Source of the DNA: Vombatus ursinus
Lineage: Eukaryota > Chordata > Mammalia > Diprotodontia > Vombatidae
Length of the DNA: 64,000 nt
Reading direction: 5' to 3'
Assembly (NCBI RefSeq): GCF_900497805.2
Contig: NW_020954569.1
Coordinates: 21,424,774 to 21,488,773 of the forward strand
Made by a program: the position numbers and the translations under genes. Of this stretch, positions 1 to 12,165 are shown piece after piece (position 1 is the stretch's first letter; every line of letters begins with the position of its first letter). The notes under the pieces are model-generated. The model worked only from the letters and a program-made list of their open reading frames with translations, was not told the origin of the DNA and made no database searches.

Positions 1-70
1 TTTTTGAAGTAAAAATAATTTGTCATTCTATCCCTCTCTATACTCTTCATTATCCATTGCCACTTTTTCT

Positions 71-320
71 GGTGTGGTAGATAAAGCACTGGACCTGGAG
101 TCAAGAAGACCTGAGTTAAAACCCAACCTTAAAGACTTACAAGCTGTATGACCCTGGACATGTCACTTAACCTCCATCTGCCTCAGTTTCCTATATTATA
201 AAATGGGGATAATAATAGCACCTACTTTCCTAGGGTTGTTGTGAGGATAAAATAAGACAGTATTTGTAAAGCACTTATCACAGTGTCTCGTATATAGCAG
301 GTACTATATAAATGCCAATT
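71..320 (+). mobile_element. MIR/THER1-type SINE
   Basis: A tRNA-derived head ('gataaagcactggacctgg'), a core with 'tgtatgaccctgg', then 'cctcagtttcc', 'aaaatggggataataatag' and a tail ending 'gtactatataaatgcc' follow the MIR/THER1 consensus from end to end. The copy is nearly full length but diverged, so it is old. The match is to a remembered consensus. Confidence 0.8.
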
Positions 321-428
321 ACTATTATTATTATTATTATTATTAGGAGGAGGAGGAGGAGGAGTGGTGCTAGTGATAGTGGTAGTGGTAACAGTTGTAG
401 TTGTAGTTGTGGTAGAAGTAGAAGTAGC
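318..428. repeat. Compound trinucleotide microsatellite
   Basis: An (ATT)n run of about nine units passes directly into (AGG)n, then into imperfect AGTGGT, TTGTAG and AGAAGT triplets. The period of three holds for about 110 bp. It sits at the 3' tail of the MIR-type SINE and probably grew from that tail. Confidence 0.9.
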
Positions 429-1390
429 ATGCCATGATTTGTAAGGAGACACTTATATCAGCAATTCAATAATTAACCACTTTATCCTAGAGAAACTTTT
501 GAAAACAACTACAGTAAAATGCTGTCTGAAGGCAAAACAAACTCTTAAGATACAGTGACTGGGAAACAGGCATATATCTCTATGGAAAGATTAAGAAAGT
601 GAGAAAGAAGAAAAGAGTGAGAAAGTGAGTCATCCTTGCTTCTGGCCTCAGCAGAGTTAGTGGTTTTAACATCTCAGAGTCTACTCTTTGAGATCCTGTG
701 TCACCTGGTCATAGTTCTTATCTTGATGTCTTAGCTTTCTCCTGACAACTCACAGTGCCAGGAGCAATTATGTCTACTTATCCCTGCAACCCCAGTATAC
801 TTATTATTCTGATATATCTACTCCTAGCTCTGTAATCTCCAAGAACAACCAGCTCTACTATAGTATGAATTTGTCATAAAACTAATATACCAATAATAAA
901 CATTTGGCATTATATTAACAATAATTATCCTTTTGTTATAATTTTTTATTGATATTGGTGTCTTTAAGATTAAGTACAATCAAAGTTTAAATCCAATTAA
1001 TCCTCTTATTTTTTACATTTCTTAAATATCTTTTTTTTTTGTTTCAGTGATGGTGGTGAGGAGTTAGAGTGCATTTTAAGTCAAATGACAATTGAAGTAA
1101 ACGCCTTTGCTCTGTAAAGAGACAGCTGGGATGTTCGTGCTCTCTGTGCCATTATATAGGTTGTGACTAAAACAGCACTGATCCCAGAGTAACTCTTGTA
1201 CAACACCGACAATGGGACATCTCAAAATTATACTGCTCCATTAGTAACTATACTTTACATGTCATTTTAAATTTTAATCAAATCCTTTAAAGCCTAGACA
1301 GTAGGTATATTCAGTTCTCCTGTAGGTTTCCATATTGAGAGAGGACCCAGACACATTCCTGTAAGAGTTCCTTGTAAATGGTCATCTAAA
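429..1390. other. Unique AT-rich DNA, no gene seen
   Basis: No repeat family, splice-flanked open frame or RNA gene is recognisable here. Open frames are short and have no protein-like composition. Confidence 0.6.
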
Positions 1391-1596
1391 GAGAAGTAAA
1401 GTTAGGGGCAGCTGATTGGCACACAGGATAGAGCACCGGCCCTGAAGTCAGGAGGACCTGAGTTCAAATCTGACCTCAGACCAAACACTTGACATTTACT
1501 AGCTATGTGACCCTGGGCAAGTCACTAAACCCCAATTGCCTTAAAAAAATAAATTAATTAAATAAACTATTAAAAAAAGAGAGAGAAGTAAAGTTA
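1391..1596 (+). mobile_element. WALLSI/WSINE1-like SINE with perfect TSD
   Basis: The body (1405-1582) starts 'ggggcagctgattggcac', carries the B-box-like 'gagttcaaatctgac' and the 'tgaccctgggcaagtcac' block, and ends in an A-rich tail. It is flanked by a perfect 14-bp duplication, gagaagtaaagtta, at 1391-1404 and 1583-1596. The A-rich tail and duplication fit L1-type target-primed insertion. The near-consensus body suggests a fairly young copy. Confidence 0.93.
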
Positions 1597-3344
1597 GAAA
1601 GACAGTGATGGAAGAAACAGAAACTGAATTCCACTTATGTCCTTTATTATACAAAACCAATACAACATGTCCATCAGCATGAGAATTTTATGTTACCTCT
1701 ACTTGTGAGTTTTCTTCCAAAAGTTTTGGATGGAAGCCAACTGCTTCAGATATGGCTTCAGGGACAGATTCAGGTTCCTCCACTCCCAAGTTTGCATGGA
1801 GATTGGAGGATTGGAAATCTCATTGTGTTGTTTCATAATTCATGCATGATATACAGGACAAAATCAAGAACAGATGAAGATAAAGCATTTATTGAGCACT
1901 TACTATGAGTCAGGCACTGTGCTGATCTAAACATTAAAATAAAATGATTTGAAATCCTTCTAAAGTTTTGACACATGACGTAGGTGCTAAATAACAATGA
2001 TTTTAAATTGTATATCCAAAGAATCTGCCTGATGTTTAGATTTATTTTAAAAAAGAAAATTTGTCCAAATTGCCTTTTCCCTTTTGAAGAATACATGTTT
2101 GAAAGGAAATTTAATTTCTTATAGAATAAAAAAATCATTAATATTTATTTTTGCTATAGTCACATTAGAATGTATTATAATAATGATGTTTCTGTCTTCT
2201 GAAATCCCTGCCCTGCCATAAAGAAGATCATAGTCTTTGATGTTGATTTGCTTCAGAAGCTTGACAGGTTGATGATTAGAAAGTGCCTGGGAGATGCAAG
2301 TTACGTTATCTTTTGTTTCCACTAGCAGTCATTGATTTTTATTCAAATAACACATCTCTTGTAGAGTTAGCTTAATGGAAATATATAACTCATTATGCTC
2401 CAATTGGTTCAACTCATTTGGGGAGATGTAATCTGATAAAGTCTGACAAAATGATTGATTGACTCTGCTCTTAAAGAAGAGTTCTTTATGTTTTAAACCA
2501 GTAGACATCATCTAAATTTTTATAGTGTGGGTGATTTTATCATATACTCTTCATTTAATTTTAATTTAAAATACATATTATAGGCATTTATTATATTCCT
2601 AAAGAATGCTACATGCTCAGAAAATTTTTGTTCCAGATTAACAGACATATCCAAGAGAAAATACCCAAATACAACATCAAATAGGTTTTGTATTTTGATT
2701 CAAATTTCATTATTCCTAGAATTTTGTGAGGTTTTTTTTTGTATACTGTTATGGATAGCTTACATTCCTGTTTCCCCAAATGAAACAAACTGCTCATATG
2801 TATTTTACAAATGGACCAATAAAAAATTAAAAAAAAAAATACATCAACAAAAATATCCATGTGCCTATGACTGTACAATCTTTAGTAGGACAGATAAGAG
2901 TATACACATACACACAAAGAGAAACATATTGATTCAATGTCTTTGGCTGTTTTAATTAGTTATACCTTACAGAAAGTTATAACATTCTGGGAAGTTACTT
3001 TTGAAAGCTCACTCCTTCCTGATCCAGAGGGAACAAGTCTTACTAGACTAGCTCAGGAAGAATTTTGGAGGATAAAGGAGAGAATATCTCTTTTGCCTTC
3101 ACTTGTAGAAATCTGAACAATCCATGTAGATTATTATGTCAACATCAAAAAAAAAGTTGAATTCAAGCAAAGTGAATGAAAATTGTATATTTTGTGGTCT
3201 AAAAGAATTACAACATGTGGTCTCTTCTTCTCAAAAGGAGCTTATATCTCTGGGAAGTTGTATTTTCAATTTTAATTTTAATTACAATTATAATTGTAAA
3301 CCTAGTCATTCCAGCCTCCTATTATCATAGACATGGAAATAAAA
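1597..3344. other. Mostly unique AT-rich DNA
   Basis: Apart from the short L2/MIR tail at 1881-1935, nothing is recognised. Open frames on both strands are under about 100 codons, AT-driven, and lack domains. Confidence 0.55.
1881..1935 (-). mobile_element. L2/MIR 3' tail fragment
   Basis: 'agcatttattgagcactta' followed by 'caggcactgtgctgatcta' is the reverse complement of the shared L2/MIR 3' end. It is only about 55 bp, so the family cannot be resolved further. Confidence 0.7.
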
Positions 3345-3510
3345 GGGACTTTAGATGCCATCTAGATGAATCTCCATTTTACAGGTGAGAAAACTGAGGC
3401 CTAGAGATTAAGTTACTTACCCAACATTAAATAGTCAATAAGAGAGGCAGTGAAATTTGAACTCAGGTTCAAAAACAGAGCTCTTTCCACCCTACCATAA
3501 TGATTCAATT
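3345..3510 (-). mobile_element. MIR SINE, minus strand
   Basis: 'ttttacaggtgagaaaactg', 'ttgaactcaggttc' and 'gctctttccaccctacc' occur in reverse-complement MIR order. Diverged. Confidence 0.8.
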
Positions 3511-4629
3511 TTTACTTAAGCTATATAAATTTTATTATTTTTTATTCAACTTAATGATGTGCTGAGCTAGGTTCATACTATTTAAGACTGCTATGAATGA
3601 TCACCAGGAAACCTGATCTGTCAAGGGATGATTATCCCTTCACTACCTAGAATTTATCTTCATTATAGGAGGTTATAGAAAGAGGAACCCTTTAGTCAAC
3701 TGAAGATATATACTGAAATTTCAGTAAAGAGCACACATAACATTTGATAGAAATATTCCAAGAGCAAAACCCATCTGAGCTGGCAGGATTTGAGTGATCC
3801 CTTCAATGAAAGGTTTGTCTATTCCATCAAAGAGAAAGATGTTGAAAAGGGGGAAAATGTGTTTTGAGTTACAATGGGGACACTGTGTTCTTCATAATCA
3901 CCTACCTGGGGTTGCCCCACCTGAAAACTGTATTTTACATGGAAATATGTTTTGGACACTGGGCATGCCTGACTCTGTGTCTGTTCACTTAATCTCTAGT
4001 GGTTAGAGTACTGAAGAAAAGATCAAAATCAGGATTCAATGAGACATCTTTAGCTCTGTGGGGTTCAGTCAGGGGCTGTCAGACCAAAGAAGAAATATTT
4101 TATTGAATGAATAATATAGTAAAAAGAAAATTCCAAAGCAATGTAAATGGAGAAATGATTAGAATGTAGGTTTTCTATCTCTCTATGTTCATAATGCTCA
4201 AATGCTCACTGCTATCATCAGATGAATCATTCCTATAACACTGAAAGCTTTAGGATGGACTAGTCAGAATTATGTAATCCAGGAATATATACTAGGTACA
4301 ACTCCATACCATTCCCATACATATGTGCAGGCTGATATAATTTGTAAACCTTTTCAAGGCTATTTTAGTTCATAACTTGAATTCAAATGTCCTCTAAACA
4401 TGTGACATTTGTCAAAGAACACATTTGTTCTTTCTAACAAATCTTTATATTTGCTAAGCCATGAGAAGACTCTTCATCACTAACTATAGAAAACCTTAAA
4501 ATGAAATTGGTTATAGACTCTCTTCTATGTGCTGCTGGGTATATGAAAAAGGACAATGTTATTCATTCGCTCAAGGAGCTTAGAGTCTGATTTGGGATAT
4601 ATGAAAATTACAAACATGAATAAGGCATG
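3511..4629. other. Unique DNA, nothing recognised
   Basis: No repeat or gene signature is visible. The 70-codon plus-strand open frame at 3794-4006 has no recognisable domain and no splice context. Confidence 0.5.
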
Positions 4630-4796
4630 ATTAATGGAGTGTTGGATTTGAAATCAGACTAGGTTTGAATTCTAGTTCTGCAACTCAGTTACTTATATGA
4701 GCTCTGGACCTCACTTATAAAGTCTATGAAATGAAGATTTGGGAATAGGTAACCTCTAAGGACAGCTTCTAGTGTTCAATCCATGATCCTATGATG
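4630..4796 (+). mobile_element. MIR-family SINE (marsupial variant)
   Basis: The order 'tgttggatttgaaatcaga', 'aattctagttctgc', 'ctctaaggacagcttctag', 'ccatgatcctatgatg' matches the marsupial MIR variant whose tail reads like 'gatcctatga'. Heavily diverged. Confidence 0.65.
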
Positions 4797-5326
4797 AAAT
4801 ACTGACAAAGAACAATGAAGACATCAGCCACCACAAGGCAGTACCCGAATAATTGTTCAACAAATTGTGGAGGTGATAAGTGTTATGAGTTAAGACTTGG
4901 GAGAATCTGCTCTGTTCTGAAACAAGGGAAAAACTTGAACTGGGGAGTGGGAGTTGAGCTAGTCATGAACAATTAGCAGATTGTTGATAGATAGGGAAGA
5001 GGAAAAAAAGAGAATTCTGACAGTATTTGGAAAAATAATACAGAAGAATACAAAGTAAAAATATACTATAAGGATGATGAATAAATCATTTATATGGAGC
5101 TGAGAGTTCCTGTAACTGATGGGAGACATATCTTAGACAGGTTGCTTTATACCAAATTGTGGAAGGATTTAAACATCAGGTTTAGGAATTTGGACTTTAT
5201 CCTTTAATCACAGAAAACCATTGGAGGCTTTTGAGTCAGGGAGCTCCATAATGACAGCAATGTGTTAGCAGGATTACCCTAGGAATATCGTGAAACAAAT
5301 TAGTTGAGACAACTTATAACTTCAAA

Positions 5327-5588
5327 GGGGAGGCTAGGTGGCACAGTAGATAGGGTGCTGGGCCTGGAGTCAGGAAGATTCCTCTGCCTGAGTTTAAATC
5401 TGACTTTAGACACTTACTAGCTGTGTGAACTGAACAGGTCACTTAACCCTGTTTGTCTCAATTCCTTAACTATACAATGAACTGGAGAAGGAAAAGGCAA
5501 ACCACTCTAGTATCTTTGCCAAGAAATCCCCAAATGGGGTCACAAAGAGTCAGAAATGCCTGAAAAAATCTACTAAACAACAACAACA
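5327..5588 (+). mobile_element. RTE-tailed SINE (MAR1-like)
   Basis: The tRNA-like head 'ggctaggtggcacagtag' is followed by the SINE core and then by a distinct 3' module ('actggagaaggaaaaggc', 'atctttgccaagaaatccc', 'ggggtcacaaagagtcag') ending in CAA repeats. That module is related to the 3' end of RTE/BovB LINEs, which would have mobilised it. Confidence 0.82.
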
Positions 5589-5654
5589 GCAGCTACCTCA
5601 TAGGTTTGCTTTCTAAATCTTACAATGCTATTTTGAAGTATGTAATTGCTGTCT

Positions 5655-5908
5655 GGGGCAGCTAGGTATCTCAGTGGATAGAGCACTGGACCTGGAGTCA
5701 AGAAGATGTGAATTCATACCCAGCCTCAGATACTTACTAGCTACATAATCCTGGGCAAGTCATTTAACTTGTGTTTGCCTCAATTGATTAGAGAAGAAAA
5801 TGGTAAACCACTCTAGTATCTTTGCCAAGAAAACCTCAAGGAAGACAGCTTTAGTGTGTTATGTTTCACAGCATCATGAAAAGTTGTACAGGACTGAATG
5901 ACAGAACA
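5655..5908 (+). mobile_element. RTE-tailed SINE (MAR1-like), second copy
   Basis: Same architecture as the preceding SINE: head 'ggggcagctaggtatctc', RTE-derived module 'tatctttgccaagaaaacc' and a degraded tail 'ggactgaatgacagaacag'. The two copies lie in tandem about 65 bp apart but differ enough to be separate insertions. Confidence 0.8.
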
Positions 5909-5999
5909 GAAACCATTACTATGTATACTATTGAATAACAAGAAATTCAGATTTCAATCTCAGTCACAGGTTAAAGAAGTCTGAGTTGCTTGAGAGAAT

Positions 6000-6225
6000 G
6001 TGTGGTTTGATGGATAATGAAGCAGATTTAGAATTGGGATACTTGGATTTATTTGAATATCATCTAGATATTAGTTGCATAATGATGGTTATTTTAACCC
6101 TCGGTGCCACAGCTTCCTTATCTGTAAAATGAGGATAAAATCACACAAATTAGCTCATGGAGTTGTTTTGAATAAATTACTTTGTAAACCTAAAGAGAAT
6201 AGGTAAATATAAGTTCTCATTGTTT
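6000..6225 (+). mobile_element. MIR SINE, diverged
   Basis: The ordered blocks 'cttatctgtaaaatgagga', 'ggagttgttttgaataaa' and 'actttgtaaacctaaagag' are the MIR 3' half. The 5' half is barely readable. Confidence 0.65.
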
Positions 6226-6639
6226 TCAAAAAGCTACAATACTGAAACAATCTAGGGCATGAAATTAATTGGTAATAGTGGGAATTCTAGTACAAGTAAG
6301 GCTGATAATAACTACTACTTATATCTATAATCCTTTCAATTTTCCAATAGTATTTAATTGCTATCCGATGTGTTAGATAATACAATTTATACTAAATTCA
6401 CTTTACAAATGAAAGAACCAAGGCTCCTTATTACCTCTGGTATAACAAAAAGAAACCCTCTTCTGTTTGGCATTTAATTAAGGTTCCACAACCTAGCTCC
6501 AACTTTCTATTTGATATTTATTGTATATTACTCATCTTTGCAGAGTAAGTTTAGTGAGGAACAGCACATGATATCATCAAATCTTCTGGAATTGTGTCTT
6601 TGAACAAATGACTGTCCACCATGGCTGAAATGCCCACTT

Positions 6640-6920
6640 TCCTCATTTCTTCCTCCTGAAATCCGCAGTTTCTTCTATACTTCAACTCTAACATGATCTT
6701 CTATGTGAAGTCTTTCCTGATCTCTCCAATGATTAAATTCTCACCCTTTCCCCACCAGAAATTACGTTTATTTTGTGCAAGGTTATATATGTACATATTA
6801 TCTCCATTGCAAAATGTTGAGGGTACAGATTTTATTTCTTCTGATTATTTATACCCAGATCATAAGAAAGTATCTGCCACATAGTAAGTATTAAATAAAG
6901 GCTTGTTGATTGATTTTTAA
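6640..6920 (+). mobile_element. L2 LINE 3' end
   Basis: 'gaagtctttcctgatctctc', then 'tctgccacatagtaagta' and the terminal 'aataaaggcttgttgattga' give the typical L2 3' untranslated end in the right order. 5' truncated. Confidence 0.85.
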
Positions 6921-7749
6921 ATAAAATTGACAACTGTTATACTTGCAAAAATGTATTTCAGCATAATTAATACATGTTTATAAAATATAATAGTTCTTTC
7001 TTTAGAGTAATTATGCTGGTCCATTCCTCAGTTATCAGCTATTTCTGTCTCAGAAAGCTTTAAAAAGATATACTCTGATTATGTATTTCTTGATTCTTTC
7101 TGTTTTCTCAAATCTTGAATAAATTTCCAGCATCAGAGCATATCAAACAAGACATGCTCAAATATGTTGAAGCATTTCAAATAAAAAAAGGGAAAAAAAA
7201 TTATAGTGCTTTTAGCAGATGATAATGATTGACAGGCAAACAAGAAACTGCTTCTTGGAGCTAGTAAATGCCAAGAGGTACTCATCACATCATTCTGATA
7301 TGTAAGAGAATACATCAGGGCCACAGATGTTTATTTAATATTTTTAGTATTACTTGTCAAACACCTTTCTCTCATAGTGGAACCCCTGGCAGGATGAATT
7401 GTTTTATTAGAAATATACAAAGCATTTTCTAATTTTGACAAGGTCTTTTGACTCTGTAATTTTCTTTATTTTAAAATTTAAAGTCATACATTACAGAGGG
7501 GATAAAAAAAAGAAAGAATGATACCAGATTACACACTATTCACACATGACATAAGGAATAGTAAAATAAAATACCTTATAAGAAGAGAAAATTAGACAGA
7601 TCCTATTAACCTTCTTATGTTTTGACAAGCTTGCTTTTCTTTTCAATGTATCAAATCTGTCCCCTCTTTTCTATTCCCAATTTGAATACCCATGCTCAGC
7701 CCTCAGATACATTATAAAGAGTGATACTCTGGGACACATCGGCTATATG
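6921..7749. other. Unique AT-rich DNA
   Basis: Nothing recognised. There are poly-A patches and short open frames only. Confidence 0.5.
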
Positions 7750-7985
7750 TTCAGATAGGAGCACAACCACTTATTGAATGCCCTTGGATAATTCATTTAG
7801 CCTCTTTTGTCTTCTTTTCTGTGTGATTCATACTTAAAGTGTATTTATTTCTATTCTAACTGGTAATAGGCTGTAGCCTATTTAAATCTACCATTTATGT
7901 CTGCATTGGACTCATTCTCATTTGTAATATGAGAAGGTTGGAATAAATTATATCTAAGGTCCTTTCCTCCTCTAGTTCCATGATC
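7750..7985 (+). mobile_element. MIR-family SINE, diverged
   Basis: 'gaatgcccttggataattca' near the start and 'aatatgagaaggttggaat' with 'ctaaggtcctttcctcctc' at the end match the marsupial MIR variant, with about 60 bp of extra sequence in the middle. Confidence 0.6.
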
Positions 7986-8109
7986 AAATGATACTTATTG
8001 TGCCATTTGGAAATGCAGTCTTATTTTTGACACACATCCCTTTTTCTATGGCTCTTCTTTTAAAATTTCTGCTTTGAACATTAAATGAAACCTGATGTTC
8101 CACTGAGGA

Positions 8110-8580
8110 CCCCATGTTGCTGACATCTCAGTCTACAGCTGACTACTCCCCCCCCCTTTTCCTCCAAGTCACAGGTGCAGGGATTATATTTGGCATGGCC
8201 TTTGTTCTTCAATGCCACTTTCAGAGTCTTGCTCTTCTACCATCATGGAACAACCTTCCAGGCCAGCTATCTTCTCTTTTTCTGTTCATTCTCCCTGTCA
8301 TTTATGAATTGCAAAGATACTTTCTTACTTTTCTTAATGATCATAATGACACTTGATCATATTCCTCCTCTATCCCCTTTCCCCAGCATCATCTTCGTAG
8401 AATTTAATATCCACACTAATCACCATTCTGATGTTATGTCCTCACATCCCTTTGGACTCATCAACTCATATGTTCTCCATTTCTACTCTTCCTTGGCTTC
8501 CCATTGGTTTGGTCACACAATTACTTAGAAATGTACCATTTCTGAAATACTGAACCTTCAATTTCCTATTTCTGATAACA
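8110..8580 (+). mobile_element. L2-like LINE, 5' part of an interrupted copy
   Basis: A pyrimidine-rich coding-type stretch ('gaatttaatatccacac', 'ctcatcaactcatatg') resembles the endonuclease region of L2 ORF2. It breaks at 8580 where a hAT-like element begins and seems to resume at 9207. Overlapping open frames of 80 and 117 codons lie here, but no intact protein. Very old. Confidence 0.55.
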
Positions 8581-8588
8581 GTATAAAA

Positions 8589-9198
8589 TAGAGCTTCCCA
8601 AAGTGGATATTACCACCCCTAGGGGGTGCTGGAATGATCCAGGGGGCATAGTAGCGTCTGGTACAATTGGGGGTGTTAAATAAAAGTAAGGGGTAGTGGA
8701 AGCATAAGGAAAGAAAAGAAGGTAAACAAATTTTGAAAAAAAACCATTCATACATGTTTCATCTGTTGTGCAACAGAGTTAAAGTCATAGTGATTACATT
8801 ATTTTACAAATAAACACAAAAAACTCAAGTTATAACCAATCAGTGGTCAAGTCCACTGATAGGTCTTAACAAGCAAGTGTTGGCAGGTGAGTATGTCACA
8901 CATTGTCAGGCAGTCCTGCATACCTATGTGTGTGTAATGACTTGTTTACAATACTATATTATATGGTTGCATGACACAATACTGCATCATCAATATTTCA
9001 ATGCAGGAAAAAACCCACAACTTTACAATAAATTATTAAATTTAAGATACATTATTTTTTAAAAAATATTCTTTTGAAATGATACAAATTTCAAAAAAAT
9101 GTTAAAGGGTTAAAGAAAGTAGATTTCCAGGGGAGGTGAGGTATGAGTAATTATTTTTTAGAAGGAAGTGGTGGGCCAAATAAGTTTGGGAAACTCTG
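8589..9198. mobile_element. Candidate non-autonomous hAT DNA transposon
   Basis: The left end reads tagagcttcccaaagt and the reverse complement of the right end reads cagagtttcccaaact: 13 of 16 positions match as a terminal inverted repeat. Beside it are 8-bp flanks gtataaaa (8581-8588) and gtctatag (9199-9206), which match at 5 of 8 positions, as a decayed hAT target duplication would. The 610-bp interior has G-runs near the left end and no transposase frame. hAT membership is inferred from the end motif and 8-bp spacing. Confidence 0.6.
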
Positions 9199-9206
9199 GT
9201 CTATAG

Positions 9207-9665
9207 TCTTTCATTTTTTCTTTCTATTTTGCTTCTCTAACATCTGTTCTTCACCTTCATCATGACCTTTGGTTCATGGATTTCTTGCTATTCTTCCAAT
9301 ACAACACCCTTATTCTGGTGATATTCCATAGTCTTAAAACCAATGGAAGACATTTAAAAAATTAAAACTTTCTCTTCAATCCTTGAATCCGTACACACTT
9401 GACCTTATACCAAACCTGTGAAATTCCTGCCATATGCCTCCTCTTCTCCTACTTTAATGGAACTAAACTCTCATGTACTCCAAAAGGAAACTGCAAACCA
9501 TGAAACCATGCTGGCTGTGTCTCCTACCAATTTATACTGACTTCAAGTGTTGCCAGATGGCTACATGGGAATCCTTATTAAAGTGTAGCTGTATTTAAAC
9601 TCCTCATCTCTCCTTGAATTTACACATTCACCTTTTCTCTTCATTGTTCAAGCATTGCTGAACCT
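9207..9665 (+). mobile_element. L2-like LINE, continuation after the hAT-like insert
   Basis: The pyrimidine-rich coding-type sequence resumes directly after the hAT-like element. 'ttctcttcattgttcaagca' near the end agrees with an L2-type ORF2 linker as I remember it. Too decayed for an open frame. Confidence 0.5.
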
Positions 9666-10125
9666 ACTTAACTGCCTTACAAGCAAGATCATATCTCATT
9701 ACCTTGTCTGCATTGATATTAAGAGGGTAATGTGAAAATCTTTCTGATGACTTGCCTGAATCTAAGCAGTCTGTATCTGCAGCATTCCCCAGATATAATA
9801 CTAGCACTATTAAAAATAAATACAACTTTTTTGACATGAATTATTTTTATTGAATCCATATTGGCTTTTAGTGATCATCCTCTATTTCCAAGTAGTTTCA
9901 GGATATCACTTTAGTAATTTATTATATAAGCTTATTAAGAATTAAATCAAGCTCACAGGCATATATTTGAATTAGCCACCTTATCTTTCTTTTTGAAGAT
10001 TTGGACAATACATGTCCATTTCCAATCAAGCAATGTCTTTCATTGGTTACCAGGATTTCTCAAAGATCACTGACAATTCAACAATCTCATTCACTGTGTC
10101 CTGGGACAAGTGACTTTAACTCTCT
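9666..10125 (-). mobile_element. L3/CR1 LINE, reverse-transcriptase region
   Basis: Read on the minus strand, 'gatctttgagaaatcctgg', 'ttgtccaaatcttcaaaaag', 'gatgatcactaaaagccaa' and 'tatggattcaataaaaat' follow the L3/CR1 ORF2 region before and into the reverse-transcriptase fingers. Many substitutions; no intact frame. Confidence 0.75.
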
Positions 10126-10129
10126 GAGG

Positions 10130-10300
10130 ATTTATTTTAAGAGCACGAGATTTTTAGTCAGAACTTGGGTTCAGATCCTGACTCTGCTATTTACTACCTA
10201 TGTGACTTTGGGCAAATTCCTTAACTTCTCTGAACTCAGTTTCTTTTTCTATAAAATAAGAAGTCTGAACTAGACAACCCTGTAAGTCCCTGCCATCTCT
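10130..10300 (+). mobile_element. MIR SINE
   Basis: 'gggttcagatcctgactctg', 'tatgtgactttgggcaaat' and 'ctataaaataagaagtctga' give the MIR core and 3' half in order. Confidence 0.85.
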
Positions 10301-10719
10301 AAAACGGTGCACACATCAGCTATTCTTTTTCTATCCTTTTACCTATCTTATATCTCAATTCTCCATTAACTATATTTTCTGTAAAAGTATTTTTGTCTTA
10401 ATGTTTTGTTTTCTTAGTTTTATGCCATCTTCAAGAGACTCATTCTTATTTCTATCCCATGCACTAAAATCTGAGTTTGTTATTGATCTCCAGCTCTCCC
10501 TTTTCTTTTTCATCTGATTTAATTGTGACAACGTTGCTAATGTTTCATTCTTTCAGAGGCTCCTATTCCTTTGAGGGACTTTCATTTTAGAACCACATAT
10601 CATGAAATGCTACCTATTCTTTCTCTGAATTCCTTTAAATCCAGTCTTTTAAAGTCCAGGATACACTTAATACCACTACTTATATTGTTCTGGCATCTTT
10701 ACTTTACCCCCCAACACTC
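10301..10719. other. Pyrimidine-rich unclassified DNA
   Basis: Composition resembles LINE-derived sequence next to the following L2, but no block is clear enough to assign. Confidence 0.35.
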
Positions 10720-11215
10720 GTCAGAACTCCAGTTCAATATTTCCAAGGGCACATGACTCTTGAATCTATAACTCCATCTTCCAAATTCTACATTTCCAGC
10801 CTCATTTCATATCATTCTCTTTTTGTAAACTCTATTTTCCAGCAAAACTGGACTATTAGTCATTCCCCAAGCTTGATAGCCTATCTTCAATATCTCTGCA
10901 TTTATAGAGTTGTTCACATCTGTACTGTATGCCTTGCATATTATCACCTGTCTGAATCCCTGTCTTCTTCAAAGATCAACTCAGATGCCACTCCTTCTGT
11001 TAAGCTTTGTCTGATCCTCTTAGTGTTTAGTGCACTCTCCTTCCTCATTTTTCCTTGTACTACCTTTATTTATGTACATGTTGTGTCTACACAATAGACT
11101 GTAATGTCTTAAAGACTGGTTTACTTTTGTCTGTGTAACTCCAGAACCTGACACTGTGGCTGACATCTATTTGACACTTCATATTTGTAGAACTGAATTA
11201 GAATTAGATAACATG
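10720..11215 (+). mobile_element. L2 LINE 3' end
   Basis: 'acatttccagcctcatttca', 'ttccagcaaaactggacta', 'aagctttgtctgatcctctt' and 'gaacctgacactgtggctga' run in L2 3'-end order for about 500 bp. The 114-codon open frame at 10753-11097 lies inside it and is a remnant of L2 coding sequence, not a host gene. Confidence 0.78.
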
Positions 11216-11311
11216 TTAGATCTTATTATATCATTTACTGTGTGATTTCTAGCATGATTTCTTGATTAAAAAAAATACCCAGTGAGCCTTTAATACTTTT
11301 TTTCTCTATTG

Positions 11312-11720
11312 AAGATATATGTATGTGTATACACATATACAAATAGATATATACATATATACATACATATATACACACACATACACACATATAGATATAT
11401 TTTTATTTATTTTTTCATGAATCAAATGCAAGAAATTTCTTTGTTCACTGAGTCATCATAGTTATAGCATAGATAGTATATGTATATATACTATAGAAAC
11501 ATATTTATGCATTATATGTTAAATATATGTATATACATATCCATAAACACACATGTATGTATATTACTACATACATATATCCATGCAGATTTATATAGAG
11601 TTTTCATAAATAAATAAATATATATATATATATATACACATACATGTACATGTGTTTCATATGGGTATACATATATCATATGTGTATGCTTCTATGGTGT
11701 GTATATATACATACATTATG
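11312..11720. repeat. TA/CA/TG-rich low-complexity tracts
   Basis: Two tracts (about 11312-11400 and 11470-11720) of alternating TATACA/TATGTG units include an uninterrupted (TA)n stretch near 11620. They are separated by about 70 bp of ordinary DNA. Confidence 0.9.
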
Positions 11721-12019
11721 TTTTATATCTTTGATGACACACTGAACAAAAAAAATCTTGCCTTTGATTCATGTAAATACATATGGAGGTATGATAACAA
11801 TTTCACATGTACCAGTTTAATCATGTGAATATTATGACATATAAAAAATCAGTAGCTTCATACAAACAGTTTTATTAAAAAAGTAAGTTTGAAATTAGTG
11901 TAAGTTATGGATTTCTCTTTTCTTTTTTTTTATACTAGACTCACCATTTCTTGATATAGGAAATTCCTATTGAGGAAACTGCCTCTACCAAATGGAGATC
12001 AGCATTTGCTCTGTTCCTC

Positions 12020-12165
12020 AGAGTCTTAGAGTTGCCTTAGACACTGAAATATTAAGTGATATTTTCAGGGTCACACAGCCAGTATGTGTTTAAAGCCATA
12101 TTTGAACCCAGTCCTTTCTGGTTCTTAGGCCATATCCCTATCTATCATTCCATGTGGCTTCTGTG
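12020..12165 (-). mobile_element. MIR-type SINE, minus strand
   Basis: 'tcagggtcacacagccagta', 'tttgaacccagtcctttctg' and a final 'catgtggcttct' match reverse-complement MIR. Confidence 0.78.

Noticed and set aside
8175-8528. 117-codon plus-strand frame
   Set aside because: It lies in an L2-like fragment and has no host-protein character.
10753-11097. 114-codon plus-strand frame
   Set aside because: It falls in an L2 3' region and is leftover LINE coding sequence.
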